Part shown: one piece after another, positions 40,098 to 53,417 of the stretch | Numbering within the stretch: the stretch's first letter is position 1 | Layout: the number at the start of each line of letters is the position of its first letter | DNA from: Larimichthys crocea | Taxonomy: Eukaryota > Chordata > Actinopteri > Sciaenidae | Direction of reading: 5' to 3' | DNA length: 64,000 bases | NCBI RefSeq assembly: GCF_000972845.2 | Contig: NC_040032.1 | Span: forward strand, 14,845,358-14,909,357 | Notes under the pieces: generated by a model | Databases searched by the model: none | What the model was told of the DNA's origin: nothing | Seen by the model: only the letters and a program-made list of their open reading frames with translations | Program-made: the position numbers and the translations under genes

Positions 40098-43000
40098 AGT
40101 ATCTGTGATAATTCATGAACATACTAAACGACAGCGGTGTGATATCAGAAAACAGTTTTTGAATCTCGAAGGATACTCAGCTGCAGGTGTACTATCCAAA
40201 TAAAGTGTTACCGAAGAATTTGTGCAACAGCAGCTCAAACTCGGCCATGTCAATCAATCAAAGTCAGCCTCTTCTCTACATTGACTTTATTTCTGCAACC
40301 CGAGCATCAAATTTAACAACCATCTAACAAAAACAAGTATTTTCAGGTGCTGTGATGCATAAAAAGGTTTCCCAGAGTAGAAATGTAATGAAGTCGAGCA
40401 TAATTATCACTTATTACACGATGCATGCATGTCATTAGTGCTGGAGCTCCTTAGAGTCTGTTTTGACATGTAAAGATTGTAGACATTTGGATTTGATTCG
40501 ACACCAGACTGTTGCGAATGTTGGTGCATTAAATCACTTAATTTATCATGATTATTTCCACTTCTATATAATTAATAACATTAAACGGCACAAATCAAAC
40601 GCATTGTGAACATGGTGGGTGGTTAAGTGCGACGTGAGCTCAGTGTTGTACCTGCACTCGCTCTAACAGTCGGCCCTTCAGTTCTATCAGATTTTCAGGC
40701 TTTGGTGAATATGTAAAAAAAGGAGTTGCAAGGTCGCAATCCACATTTAAAAAAAATTGAATCTAAAGCCAGCACAGGTGCACAGATGTGAGATTGGCAA
40801 TTTCATGATATGACTAAAAAGACCAGACAGGAACTGCTCTCCCTCCCCTGCTATGCCTCAATCTTTCTGTGTGTGCAGTGCATATCTTTCCCTGATTACA
40901 TCAGCTGTGGTGCAGATACAACCATTAACTGTGGTTTGGGGCTGTAGAAACATGGCTTCCTGCATTAATTTAGTCTTTTTTGACTATTTTGAATGCCAAT
41001 TTTACTGAAAAAGAACAAACTGTCTCAGCCTTTAAGACAGAAAGCTGCCAGTTCCTTCAACGGTGCATGCAGAACACTGTGACCAGTTTACCCACACTGT
41101 AGATGTGAGCTCCGCAGATGAAAGCAGTGTGAGGACATGGGGTCATAGCTCCATCGACGTTGTCCAATATGCGGCTTTACTTTTGAAATTTGGTGTCCTA
41201 GAGTCCCTGGATTGAATTTCCAATAACAATAGTCGTGTGAGCAGACATCAATAGCTTGAAGCTGCTTGTGAGAGTGTGCCGAGCTGGAATACAATCACAA
41301 TTCTTCTGTCTCCAAAGAGCCTGTGTTGTTCTACCACAGGCAATATCATTTCCTCCTTTATGCATTACACTGCCATGTTGAGAGACTGGGGAAAAAAAGC
41401 AAACTAGGTCCTCACTCAATTTTCATTTGTCCTTCATTTCTACTGAACAGACTCTGGGTGCAGAGATGCAGGAGATGCAGCGTTGATTATATTCAATACT
41501 GTAATGAAAAAATCAAACCTTCTGCCTGCTTGTTGGAGCCCAGCATTCCCATCGGAAATATGTTCTCCTGGCATGTGAACTTGGAGCTTTTTATCCTTGA
41601 AAAAAGAAAAGAAAACACCACTCGAGCCCACATCGACATCTTTTAAATAACACTAGCTCTTAACTGTTTATCTGTGCAATATATCAATATCTCTCTGACA
41701 ATGCAGCCTTGAATAAATGTTTCATTTAGGCTTGTACGCGTACGCACTAGGCCCGTTTGTGAAATACTGTAATGTAGCGTTCCGCTAATAAATCTTATTG
41801 TCTAACACAGGAGAGACCGGCGGAGTTTGAGGCATGAAGTGAAGTGAATGTGCTGATAATTTGCATGAACGATTTGCAAAATCACAACAGTAATTTGAAC
41901 TGAAAAGAGACATTTAGAGAGCTGAGACAGACAAAACAACAGCGGTTAATGCTTTCGGGTTTTCATTTTTTATGTCGAGGCTCTAAGTGAGATACAGAGG
42001 ACGCCTTCTGAAGCCCAGTAGTATTGACATTTGCAAACACTAAACTGTATAAATCAGGCAGAATGCGTCTTCTAAAGAGAATAAGTGATCTGGCAAACAC
42101 CCTTGTAGTCTGTAAATCACAAAAATAAGCATTCGTGCTGAGTTTAGTATATTAGTAATAGAGATGTATGTGACAATAGTTGACGAAATATACACACAGA
42201 TTTAAAAAGCTGTCAGAATCAACTCAGCTGCAGATTGCTGCCCAGTTGTAAACTAATGTATGGGCCAAAGGTATTAAATATTAATGCTTCCCATGAGGTG
42301 GAATATGAGCAAGTTGTATCTGCATGTGTCTTGCCCAGTCATGTAACATGAAAGGCTTCAAGAAATCTATTAATCTGCAAATCTGCGAATATCAAGTAAC
42401 TGCGTGTCAAATCCAATGTACGGTGCGTGCTGATATACGGGATTTTCAGACCCAAATGTCTGCTTGCGTGCTCACACTTTTTTTTTTTTTCCATGAGTAA
42501 CTAAGCTCTCCCTGTGCAGCGTAACCGTGACTGTGGGATGATTGATGGACCCAAAGTCAGAGAGAGAAGTCATGACATCACATTTTGTACAGTGTGTCGT
42601 TAGTGCAGCGGGCTCCATTAGGGGTTCACAGCAGTCTTCATTCATCATACTGGGAGGATAAAACAAGCATTTCTTAAAAAAATGGATGCTTAGTTTTTCT
42701 GCTGTTGTTTTTTTTTTCCCCCTGCGAGTAATTGTAGTTTACTTGCGGCCGGATCCTAATGAGGACGGTCGCTCTGAAAATGACTCGTTTTATGCCAATG
42801 TGGCATCAAGACGAGACCTTTCACATCTCATCTTGCCACACATGCACAGTATGCATAAAAGTATGCATAAAAACGGCACATTGTTGTAAAGTTAATGTCA
42901 CGGTGAACCCCAGGGTGCGCTCATCTGGTCTAAAGCTTTAAGAATCCCAATGCTGTGGCTTGCATACATAATAATTTTGCCATAATAAATGTTTGTCATT

Positions 43001-43134
43001 CCTTTCCACATCCCTCTCCTCTCCTCTTTCTCTCTCCTTCAGCATTGTTTTCTCCTTTCTTTTCCCTCTGATGTCGACCTCTCTTCTTTTCGAGCTGCCA
43101 TGTTTTTTTGTTATCATCAGAGACAGATGAAAAT
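40098..43134. other. Non-coding, no identifiable feature
   Basis: No splice-supported coding sequence, RNA or repeat family recognised. Confidence 0.45.
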
Positions 43135-43184
43135 GAGAGAGAAAGGAGGAGGAGGAGGAAGAGGAGGAGGAGAAAAAAAAAAAA
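43135..43184 (+). repeat. 50-nt purine (GGA/A) tract
   Basis: Uninterrupted purines, GAG/GGA units followed by poly(A). Together with the C/T-rich flanks it creates a 187-codon low-complexity frame on the minus strand, which is not a gene. Confidence 0.9.
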
Positions 43185-44585
43185 TAAAAGCCTCGGGGCT
43201 CGTGTCCTCACATCATCACCACTCCCTTTACCCACCCCCCCCTCCCTCCAGTCTCGTTCTCTATCCTCTCTATCCTCCATCTTTCCGTCTTCCTGAGTGA
43301 CAGCTGGCAGCCAGTAGGGTACAGTGGGCATGCCAACCCAAGTGCAGATATTTGCCAACTGCCTTGAGAAAATACACATTTCGAACGTGACTGACTCATG
43401 CTCAGTGTCTTCTGTCGCTGCTCTTTTTTTTTCTTTTTTTTTTGCAGCACATATTACAATCACTGCAGCCCGAAGAGCTTTGCGGCCGTTAAAACACAAC
43501 GCAACAGTACGTTCACAAAGGGCCTGTAAATGAATCCAGTGGGACGGACACGAGGCCACACAAGGCAGCCGCTATAAAATAAACCACTGAAAGCTGCAGA
43601 GCAGACGACTAACAAACTATTTCATGTGGACTGATTTAACATTTTCATTGATTCGTTGTCTAAATATATATTAATCGAAATCCTAAAATCTGTCCCTCCC
43701 CCCCGTGTGTTAACATCTAATCATGAAGATGTTCGCTTCTGGAAGGCTATAGCGATTATTATTTTTTGTTTTGACTGGAACAATAATTAATTTCCGCTTT
43801 GTTGCTCATGTGGCTTTTTTCGTTCTCCTGAAATAAATACATAAAAAAGGACGCCGGTGCTTTGCTTTTAAAATTCAGGAGCTTCATAGCACACAGCAAA
43901 ATGAAGACATCTCCTGTAATGACTCTGCAATATGCAAACAGCACCTTTTGTGATGCAAACAGAGAGCACCGTCCTCTTACCCCATGCGGAAAACACACAC
44001 ACACAGTATATGATACTCTGAATCTGAATATGTGACATCCTGACTGATAAGTGGTGTTAAAGGAGCGAAAATGAGCTGCAGTTATCATCGTTATTCATTC
44101 AGAACTTCACCAATTTAAAATCCCCAGTGACAGACAGTGGGAAGTGACATTTGGGTCAGTTTCTCTGCTCGATGTCGACTGAGCAGCAGCTCTGGAAATC
44201 CAAGATTTGATCAGTTCTCTGGAGGGTGAGTTGCAGAATTTGACGACAATTTACGGAGCTACAGAGGTCTGTGATTGCAAAGAGGAAATTAAAGGGCACA
44301 CGATTAGATAAAAACATACATGGAGAGTGAAAGAAAAAACAAGATTTGTGTGCCATACACACACTTAACGTCGATGTGTAATCTGGGATTATTCTTGTGC
44401 AGAAGGAGGGCATGTTTAGCAATACATGCAACGCAGAAATACACGAAATAGACAAAAAAGGAATAAACCCAAAACACGAGGCTCAGACTTAAACCTTAAG
44501 GGATCAAGCAAGACAGGCAGTAATGAAAAATCAGGGATACAGAGATTTGTTGTTTTGGTTTGAAAGGAAAGACACACACATAGAA

Positions 44586-44616
<31 letters not shown>

Positions 44617-46440
44617 CGGGAAGAATCAGAGACAAGAACACCGGCAACAATAATCTCCTGGAAACCCGAGAAAGCTCACTGAGACTTCTATAAAAATCTG
44701 ATATCTGTCTGAATGTCGTTCTCGCTATTAGGCCCAGTTAAATGTGTTAACATCGAGCATTTAAACGCTGATTACTCCCATTACTACAATGGCATTTGTA
44801 TAATTACCAAAGCAAACAGGGGAAGCTACCACAGAGCATTTACACTACAGATGACAGTATGTGTCTTTGCATTTCACTGAGAAGCTCATGAATTGTTTTA
44901 TAAAACAGCAGATTGGTGGCGGTTGGTGGCACGAAACAAGACGAGAGTTTCAAGCAAATATTGTGAAATTATCGTTATTATTATTGCTCGTTTTCTAATG
45001 ACTGTGAGACTATTAATTGCTAATTGCAGCCCCCAGTCTTTAGCCTCTCCAGTTAAGTGACAGATAACAGGTTTTTCATCCCTCTGCCATTTCTAAAAAA
45101 TAAACCACGGTGATGCATTTTAAGCCAGCATGTCGGCCTGCCGTGTGGCTGCTCCGCCTTTTAGTCATTTAGGTCACACTTAGGTTTCAGTGGTCATTGG
45201 GATTCCTCTTTACGAGCCCAATGATCAATCAATCCCGTAATTCAATCCCCTGGTCAATCATGTTTAAATGAATAATTCACAAACCATCACAGAAAGCTCA
45301 GTGAAATGGTTCACAGGCAGGACGCTGCTCTTATCCTGCAAGGAGACCCTGAATGGATTCAGTCCAAAAAATAAAACAGGATTAGGATCAAAATGTACGA
45401 AACAAAAGGGAAGATTTGTGCGTCAGTGATCGACATGTTAGCAGAAATGTGATTACACTTGCTCAAAGACTTTGAGTCCTTTATAGCTTTATGCAGAACA
45501 GTTTGCTTGAGGCTGACGCTGACCATGTAATTCCAATGTCTCTCAGTTCGAGACTTTTGTTGCTTTGTGTCACACCTCCTTTCTCTCCACTCATTTCCTG
45601 TCGCCTCCACTGTCTCTCAAAGAAAAAAGCACCGCTCAGGCTTTTCAGCGCCTCATACGCATTGAAAATGAGTTGCAAGAGAAGTGCTAAAGGCCGTGAA
45701 AAGCCATTCTTTCTCAATCAGATGTGAGTCAAGTCATTCTAAGCGGTATTGTCTGCAAAGGTTAAGTTAGATTTGGTTATTTCATATTTGAGATTTCTGT
45801 TTTTTTATTTTTTCCTTTGCTCTGCTAAGTGGCAAAGTGTCATTGCCATGCCTTGTTTGAGCACACAGGCATCATAACGGCTCTTCAGAAACCTCGTCAT
45901 GGATACAGCCTCCATGTTTTACGAGTTTTATGTGCTCTCTTCACTGACTTTGAAGGTTATGTCACATACATCTGTGCACCAATCAGGATCAAGTCGACAC
46001 TTATAACCACACCAAAAGTGTTAAACTCTCAATAAATAATTCATATTCAAGATTTTGCTAATTTAGTCCTGAATATTTAGAACTATACAGCAACTTTTTA
46101 CACCACCTGAGATAAATATGAGGCTCTCCAAGCACCACCATTATGACAGGTGTAAAAATACAGTAAGCGTAGGCTGATCCTATTCAGCTAAAGACACAGG
46201 AGGCTGGTTTATTCCTAATAAGAAGATTTATTTACTGTTGTTGAATCCTCAGTGTCTTCCTAATATTCACTTACTATCTTGTCACATTTTAGTCTGCTAA
46301 TCATGGATGTATATGAGCGCTATGTGCATAAATACGACTACGCAACAGTCTAATACTGAAACCAAGTATTAAAGTATCTCCAAGTATCAGTACAAGAAGT
46401 TGTCAGGACAGGAGGAAACAGAATGAGAGAAAGAATACTT
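43185..46440. other. Non-coding, no identifiable gene
   Basis: Contains a GA microsatellite at about 44586-44617 and otherwise unclassified sequence. Confidence 0.45.
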
Positions 46441-46805
46441 ACCTGCTCCGTCATTTTGAGACACTTTGGCCCTGAAACACATTTAGTGGTAGAAGGTAGG
46501 CGGTTTGATATCCGACTCCTCCAGTCTGCATGCTGAAGTGTCCTTGGGCAAGATACTGAACCAAAGGCTCCCACCGGTGTGTGTGTGAACGCTTATCAAC
46601 TGTCTGAGCTGGCACCTTGCATGGCAGTCAGCGCCTTCGATGTATGAATGGGTGAATGCGGTGTGTAGCATAAAAGCACCTTGAGTAGGAAGACGAGAAA
46701 GGTGCTTTATAAATACAGTATAAAGAGTATTTAGTATATTTATAGCCACAAAGCTGAGACTTTCCTCTTTGCAGGCATACAGAAAGTGCTTCTTGTGGTT
46801 CATGC
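46441..46805 (+). mobile_element. Short MITE (family D) split by a SINE
   Basis: The left piece 46441-46487 (CTGCTCCGTCATTTTGAGAC and following) matches the terminal inverted repeat of the MITE at 49373-49532. The right piece 46736-46785 (GCCACAAAGCTGAG...TTTGCAGGCATACAGAAA) matches that MITE's interior at 49434-49476. The SINE at 46488-46728 lies between them. Confidence 0.65.
46481..46735 (+). mobile_element. tRNA-SINE-like element with 7-bp target-site duplication
   Basis: The element at 46488-46728 is flanked by ATTTAGT at 46481-46487 and 46729-46735. It contains GGTTTGATATCC, near a pol III B box, then the teleost SINE-like words GTGTCCTTGGGCAAGATACT and ACCTTGCATGGCAG, and ends GTGCTTTATAAATACAGTA. 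No A box is clear, so it is probably 5' truncated or diverged. Confidence 0.7.
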
Positions 46806-47906
46806 ATTAACATAAATTTACCTATATGACCCACATCATCATTTCCTGCTCAGTATTTTATAAAAACAGCTTTATTTTTCTTGTGTCAAACACATTGTTT
46901 CAGATTAATGCTTCCCATTTAGCGCCTTGCGTGCAGCAGCTATGGTAATTTCAATGGTAAAGCAGCAATAATTTGCCGGTTTTAAACTTTGTTGCTGCTC
47001 AGGACCAGAACATAGAAGCAATCAGAGCAATCTGTTGCACTGCCCACACTAGGTCAGATTACAGCGACACATCAGCCGCTCACAGTGTGGACGCCCTGTC
47101 AGGGTGCAATAACCAGCAGCCCACACAGACTGGGGCCCAGATGGACAGGTTTACTGTTTCTGATTTCCTTCCCCTCCTCCTGCCACCGAGCAGTCCTCTC
47201 TCTGCGCTTCAGGCTTTGTGCTCTTGTGAAATGAAGTGCGATGATCAATTGCGCTGAAAATTTCTCAGAAGGTTTAAAATGGAGTTCTGTGGCCCCCGTC
47301 TGCCTCCTGAATTTTTTAACTTTTCCTCTGCGCAGAAAGACAAATGGCTGCCCTTTATGGAACAGCCTTAAGGAGTTTGATTGTTAATACTGGGCGTGTT
47401 TAATATTATAGAGGAGAGTTGTTAAATATATAAACACATTACAGTACATCTTATGATTTATGAGCTTTTTAGAAAATTGCATTATACGCTTTTTTATACA
47501 CGTATCTGTTTTCTCTGTTTTCTAACTAATAAACTGAGTTCTTATTTATTTATTTTCGACTCCTCTGGGAGTCGTCCATATGTGCTTTTTTACGACGTCA
47601 CAGTTTTCAGAGTCACAATCAGTCATATGGACGTGGATCGCTTCCAGAATACACACACACACTCTGAGAATAAAGGAATAAATTGATAATAAAAAATAAA
47701 AAAAATGCCAGGAAAACATAAAATTTCTTGACATTGAGGTTATTGGCTTTTGTGACTGGAGAGAAAGTTTATTGCGGGGAGCTTTTCAGAGGCTAAAAGG
47801 AGACAAAGGAAGCTAATCTCACTTAGAATGGTAAAACCTGCTATATAGCTAATGAAGTATTATACTGTGGTCAATGAGGTAGAGGCACTGCAGAGAGCCT
47901 ACGCAG

Positions 47907-47958
47907 TATGTGTGTCTGTGTGTGTGTGTGTGTATGTACAGTGCAAGTGTGTGTGTGC
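47907..47958 (+). repeat. (GT)n microsatellite, interrupted
   Basis: Two GT runs (about 47917-47933 and 47948-47958) separated by ATGTACAGTGCAA. Confidence 0.85.
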
Positions 47959-48289
47959 GTCAGTGTGCTTTTGTTGTATGAGTGGGGGTTTGTTTGTCAG
48001 GAGGATGTGGTGATAATGCCGCCATCAAGAAGTGAAGTCTTTCAAGGGAGAATGAGCCTGCATGGCAGGAAGAGGAAGGCAGAGAGCAGAGAGAGCTTTC
48101 AGTGGAATAGAGAGAACGTAGGCAGGCAGTGAGAATAAAGAAAAACATGCATTATGACAAGAATTTCTATCATGGTATGGAATAGTATGTAACAATAATG
48201 TGTTTTTGCTTATTTTACCGGGAACTGCAAATTATGTAATGTATGCTTTAAGGCCCCAAAGCCATTCATTTCCATACAGTATAGCAAGA

Positions 48290-48480
48290 CTAATGCTGTG
48301 TCTCAATTCGGATACTTCTACTGTATGTAGTACACTGTGTACTTCCTCCCACAGTGTGCTAGTAGTAGTGTTGTCTCGATTTGAGTACACCCCAAGCGGA
48401 AACCTCTGTGGACATGCTAAATCTATCCTTCCCTAGTACTGTCACAGTACTTTTTTGCTGCACTAACATGTCCTAGTCTC
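48290..48480 (+). repeat. Possible diverged MITE or dispersed repeat
   Basis: GTGTCTCAATTCGGATAC (48299) and TTGTCTCGATTTGAGTACAC (about 48371) are related words, with repeated GTAGTACACTGTGTAC-like motifs. The pattern suggests a fish DNA-transposon derivative, but ends were not defined. Confidence 0.3.
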
Positions 48481-48526
48481 ACTTGTACCCCGATTGTTTC
48501 AGCTAAATGACTAAATGCAATGCAGT

Positions 48527-48960
48527 GAAGTGAAACCAATGCAAGAAGTGCTAAAAAAAAAACTGCAGTTCCTCAAACGTCCACTTGAGGCTGGCTACAG
48601 AACGAGTCAATCTCCATAATATGTTAAAAAGTCCAACTTCACAGCAGAAATGAACATGTTTACAGCCTGGTACAAAAAACAGTTTTGGCCTCTATAGCTA
48701 ATTTTCCTGCTCAACAACTGTACTGAGGGTGAATTTTTATATAACTCGCATGTTCAAATTATATTAAGGCTTAAAGTTATGCAAAATTAAGAACATAGCC
48801 GCTTTGATTGACAGGTAGGTGCTGCTACAGATGGCTTGGTTGAGCACCCAGACTTTATTTAGCCCGCCTCAGCTCCACCGATGATCCACGTCTTAGTTTG
48901 GATCAGTCGGGAGGGTTAGGGTTACACTGAGCTTCAAAATGGCTACAACGTTGTTTCTTG
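48527..48960 (+). repeat. Dispersed repeat family A, copy 3
   Basis: The fullest copy. It includes AACTGCAGTTCCTCAAACGT, TTGAGGCTGGCTACAGAACG, CCAACTTCACAGCAGAAATG, ACAGGTAGGTGCTGCTACAG and a GAGCTTCAAAATGGC end. Same strand as copy 2. Confidence 0.85.
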
Positions 48961-49372
48961 ATGCTGAGTATGGCTGTTGTGCACTTACTAGAAATGACAA
49001 CTCTATTTCCTTTTTTCGCCAAATTGCAACCAAAGCATCAGCGCCAACATTTGACTTCCAAATTGTAAATATAAAACTTTTATTTAACTTTTATTCACCA
49101 CAACCGCTTCCGCTCCAGCAGCTTTGTCGGCAGCCATTTTCACACTGCATGGCAACGCCCTGACGGCGAGAAGTTTCAAGTGTTTCACACTCAACAGTTT
49201 GACCTAATGAGCGTACCATCCAGGAGCTCCCAGCACACTGCATGCTCTGTAACAATGGAAGTATGTGAATTGAGGCCCAGCATAAGAGTCTACAGTTATT
49301 GTGGCAGCTCTGCGAGGCTGTATTTAGGCCCATTGGTGCTTTGAGCTAAACGTTAACAATGACACCGTGACA

Positions 49373-49532
49373 ATATGTGACCCGTGGCATCATTTCGAGT
49401 CACTTTGACCCAGAAACAAGTTGTGATAATGTTCGCCACAAAGCTGAGCCTTCTCTCTTTCACAGACGTGCAGAAAACTCAAAATGTGTTTCTGGGTCAA
49501 AGTCACTCAAAATGATGGAGCAGGTCACATAT
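49373..49532. mobile_element. 160-bp MITE with ~45-bp terminal inverted repeats
   Basis: The inner 30 bp of the arms (49388-49417 and 49488-49517; CATCATTTCGAGTCACTTTG and following) pair with 28 of 30 matches. The outer part (ATATGTGACC) also pairs. No coding capacity. A second, interrupted copy lies at 46441-46805. Confidence 0.75.
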
Positions 49533-49559
49533 GTTAACCGTCTTAATTTAGTGTGTTAG

Positions 49560-49745
49560 CATACTAACGTTTGCTAATTACAGCCAGAGGCTAAAAACCA
49601 AAGCCATGTAGTAGACAAATCAAAGATTTTGGACTGATGGTAGTGCTAGATGAAAAGTTAGGAGTTCGCCGAAGTTATTTCAGTTTGTCCTGAGGGTAAC
49701 ATCAATGACTGCACCACATTTGACGGCAAAATCGTGACGTTAGTG
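49560..49745 (+). repeat. Teleost dispersed repeat related to 13888-14120
   Basis: Contains GATGGTAGTGCTAGATGAAA, CGCCGAAGTTATTTCAG, TCCTGAGGGTAACATCAATG and CACCACATTTGACGGCAA, a common teleost repeat pattern. It directly follows the MITE. Confidence 0.5.
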
Positions 49746-52700
49746 TGGCTAAAAATCAATTAGCAGCCTCTTGAGACTTGAAACTTAAAGTGTGTCTTTC
49801 TTTTGTTCCGAGTTCCCGTTATTGTTGCATGATAATGTAATTACTATTGTTTATTGAGTACAATGAATGCAGGATTAGAGCAGCTACGATCAATATTGTT
49901 ACATTAACAACAGATTGGCTTTTATGTGAAAGCCCACACAGCAGTTCCCTGAACTCTACAGAGCGCTTTAGCGTCTTTCAGGACATTGTTTTGGTATTTC
50001 AGCGCCCAGCTCTCATGCTGTTGTTTTCTGCCGCTGCAGCAGTTCGGAGGTGCTGGACGTAGTGCAGCATTTATCAGCTAAAGAGCCAAATATTTAATTG
50101 AAGAATTGGTGGAGACAAAAACGGAGCTAAAAGGAGAGTAAATATTGGATTTACATTCATCAGTTGGACAGAAACACAACTCCAAATTACTTTAATGCTG
50201 CACTTTAACGGCTGGATGTGTAAATAAGCAACTGTTAAGCCACATTGGTGATAATAAGTGAGTCCTATGGTGGTTTGCAGTTCATTCAGCAGTTGCTGAA
50301 GTACATTTGAGTGAAGTGAAGTGACTTGTAAAAGACATACAATCATTTTTCAAGTTATTTTTCAATCTTAAATCATAAATAATCCTTTACGTGTGTGTGA
50401 CTAATCTCACATACCATGGCACCCATCAGTCTGGTATTTTTCGTGCACATTTATGACTTTTATGCTCAAGGACCTCTTGTGTTTGCGGTGATTCACGTTT
50501 TTGAAAAACCTGTTTTATTGAGTGCTCTGTTTTATACCTCCATCGACTGCTGACCCTTCAGTCCTCTTCACTGGCCCGTAGGGGCGTAGTGTTCGCCATT
50601 TTACGATATGCGACGTAGTAAAAGGTGTTTTAGGCTAAAAACAAGGCTTACCTGACATCCATAGAAACGTTTGGTCTTGTTTTGGATCTAATCTTTGAAC
50701 TAAAGTTAGGTGTGGTATGAAATTTATGAATCCCTGTTATGTTATCTTGACTGTAAAGGATGCCCGCTGTACTCTGCCTCTGATTAGCTAAGCACACCAG
50801 CTAGAAAATAATAAAATAACGCCGCTGGGACACACCTGGCCAGCCTCCTCTCGTTCAGTTCTGCAAAATGTTTTCATCGTGACGTCCGGACGCAAGTCAA
50901 GGTTGTGTTGCTCTGTAAGCTGAATCAAGGGCGTGCAGGTTTGAAAGATGACAACTGTACTTTTCTCAGCGGGAGCGCAAATGTCATCAGTCCTGAAAAT
51001 ATGGCTGAGCAGCAGTGCTGCGGTCAAAGGTCGCGACTGTATTCACACGTGGAGCTTTTTCCCCACGGAAACTTAATGACTGGAACATGGACACCAACCG
51101 TTTTAATGACAGAGATAAAACCTGGTTGACCTGACCTCTGGGGAAAAAAATAATCCTTTGATTCAGTCACTGCCACTGTAGATAATTGTCCACTCTGCAG
51201 ATAGATGCATGCACACTGACCCCTGCAAGGAGTCTGTATGTACAGTGTGAAACTGGAACAGTAATAAAAACAGCACAAAATCTAAAATAACATTCAAAAT
51301 GGAAATGGTGCACATGTTTATTTTGTCTTGATGTGCTTGCATTGGCACGCGTAACTGTAATTTTTGAGGCTCCTGATGATCTTGGTCCCTGGGGGCCATC
51401 TGAGGATACTCTAGAGGCTCCTTTTTCCATCAAGAACGGAGGAAAACCTCCACCGTACCTCCTGTTCTTTTCCTTCTGTTCCTAGTTTCTGCCATTTTCC
51501 ATTTGTCAAGTCCTGCTGTATCATTTTATGCTTGACTTTCTTTTCCTATTACCTCATGTACAGACGGTATGGCAGCCCGTGGGATATGTCAACATGCGGA
51601 CCCATTAAATTATTAGACCTTGTTTATCATGAACTCTGTGGCATACAGAACTGACTGCATCATTTTATTATTCATGCGGCATGACTGTTCCCAAATGATG
51701 CTAACAGGACCAAGTGGGATCAGATTAATGCTGTCACATAATGACACGGGAATAAGACAAGCACGTACACATTTTGACATGTCGCTTTTTAATAATTAGT
51801 GGCGTTCGGGGGGCCAGCGTGGACATAGTGTACTGTAAGATAAAGTCTGTTGTTTTGTGCTGCAGCCTTGGTCAGATTGACGTGGCCAGTTGGATCAGCT
51901 TTGGCTATTTCTGTCTTTTTTTTTTTTTTTTTTTTTTTTTTGTGGTGCGAGCTTGCTGCAGGCAGGAGGAGGTTGGAACGCTGTCCGCTCGACTGAGTGG
52001 TCGAGTGAGGGCGACCCGTCTCGCCAACAGGAGAAGAGACTTTTTAAAGGAAGCGTTTTGTAAGGTGAAAGCCCTCAACGAACTGCACCTCCTGTGAGCT
52101 GCAGGCCTCTGTATGACATGAACGACCAAGCGTATAGTGGTCAAAGCAGGCCAAAAATCGAAAAAGCTGAAATATATAGTTTGCTCTGTGATAACACGGT
52201 CTGTTTCTCGTGCTCATACGGCTGTAAATATGTCATTAAACAGGCCATCCAGACATGAGTCATCTGTGAGATTAGTCTTTGTTTTCTGCATGCCCTCTGT
52301 CCTTCTCTATTCTTATCCTGCCTAATTTCCTCTCTGTCTCACACGTTTTTTTTTTTTTCCCACCCCAGCATGTTGACCTTGTCCCTTATTCCACCTTGTT
52401 CGATTGTGAGATCGTCCACAATGTATGTGTGACTGTGTGTGTGTGTGTGTGTGAGTGGACAAAGAGGAAATAGAGGATAAAGGTGGGAGAGAGAGCAGTG
52501 GAGAGAGAAGGGGGGGAAAGAGAGAGGGAGCAGTGAGGTGTCCAGCACTTAAATTGCCTGTTTATTTCCAGTCATTGCATCAATTACACTGATACAGCTT
52601 ACAAACGAGTGCACTGAATGTGTTTGTGTGTACGTGTGAGATGGGGGTGGAATAGAAAAACGATTAAGAATGATAGATATGGAGATCTTTGTGCTGTAGT

Positions 52701-53417
52701 GAGCATTTTCTGGCTTCCGGCGAGTCCCCAAAAAAAAAAAAAACACACACGGGCAGAAAAGATCTTTTTTTTTTTTTTTGTTCTGTTACAAGCGAGGGAA
52801 GCGAAGGAAAGCTGAACTGTATTTTGATTGTGATCCCTTTGACAATCAGTAAATCCATGCATAGAGAGCGCACGGCTGAGTGTTTGAAGGGGTCCGCAAG
52901 GGTGTGTCGGCCTGTGGCTTGCCCTGAGATCAGGAGCGTGATCGTCGGCTCTCTGGGGAAGAGGGGCGTGTCTGTGACAGGCTGCAGTGATTAGTGGAGC
53001 TCGGCGGACAGAATTTATCAGACTCAGCCGAGGCCATGAACCATTTCGGCCTGCAACTCTGCAATTTGTCTCCCACTTCGCGTCATATAACAGCCTCGGT
53101 GTGGCTTGCTTTTGCACGTTTTTTTTGCGACATGCATGATCGTCTCACCTTGTGCATTTCTGTTTGTGCCTCGCATCGTGGAAGTATATTTGGATTCATC
53201 GATGGTGAGATGTTAGCAAATCTCGTTTGGATGACAAGGCACTTTACCTCAGGGAGATATACAAAATTGCTGTCAATATCAATATGATGTGATATATGCT
53301 TACTTCAGTTATTCTGCGATTGTGCGAGTGCATGTTGCATTTAAATCTTGACGGATAAAAAAAAAAGATTTCTCAGGAGGATCTCCGGAAGAAGTGCTGA
53401 AACGAAGAGTCAATTTT
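49746..53417. other. Non-coding, simple repeats only
   Basis: Includes a 26-T run (51916-51941), a GT run (about 52435-52453), poly(A) and poly(T) near 52729-52780. Reverse frame 52599-53117 (172 codons) has no recognised domain. Confidence 0.5.
51916..51941 (+). repeat. (T)26 homopolymer
   Basis: Twenty-six consecutive T residues. Confidence 0.95.

Noticed and set aside
39604..40122. 172-codon minus-strand open frame
   Set aside because: Antisense to the hAT remnant, whose + strand carries the recognisable transposase piece.
42996..43559. 187-codon minus-strand open frame
   Set aside because: Made of complement of GGA/GAG purine tracts and poly(A); low-complexity composition, no domain, no splice context.
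52599..53117. 172-codon minus-strand open frame
   Set aside because: Includes translated homopolymer runs (KKKKK, FFFFF) and no recognisable domain; probably chance.
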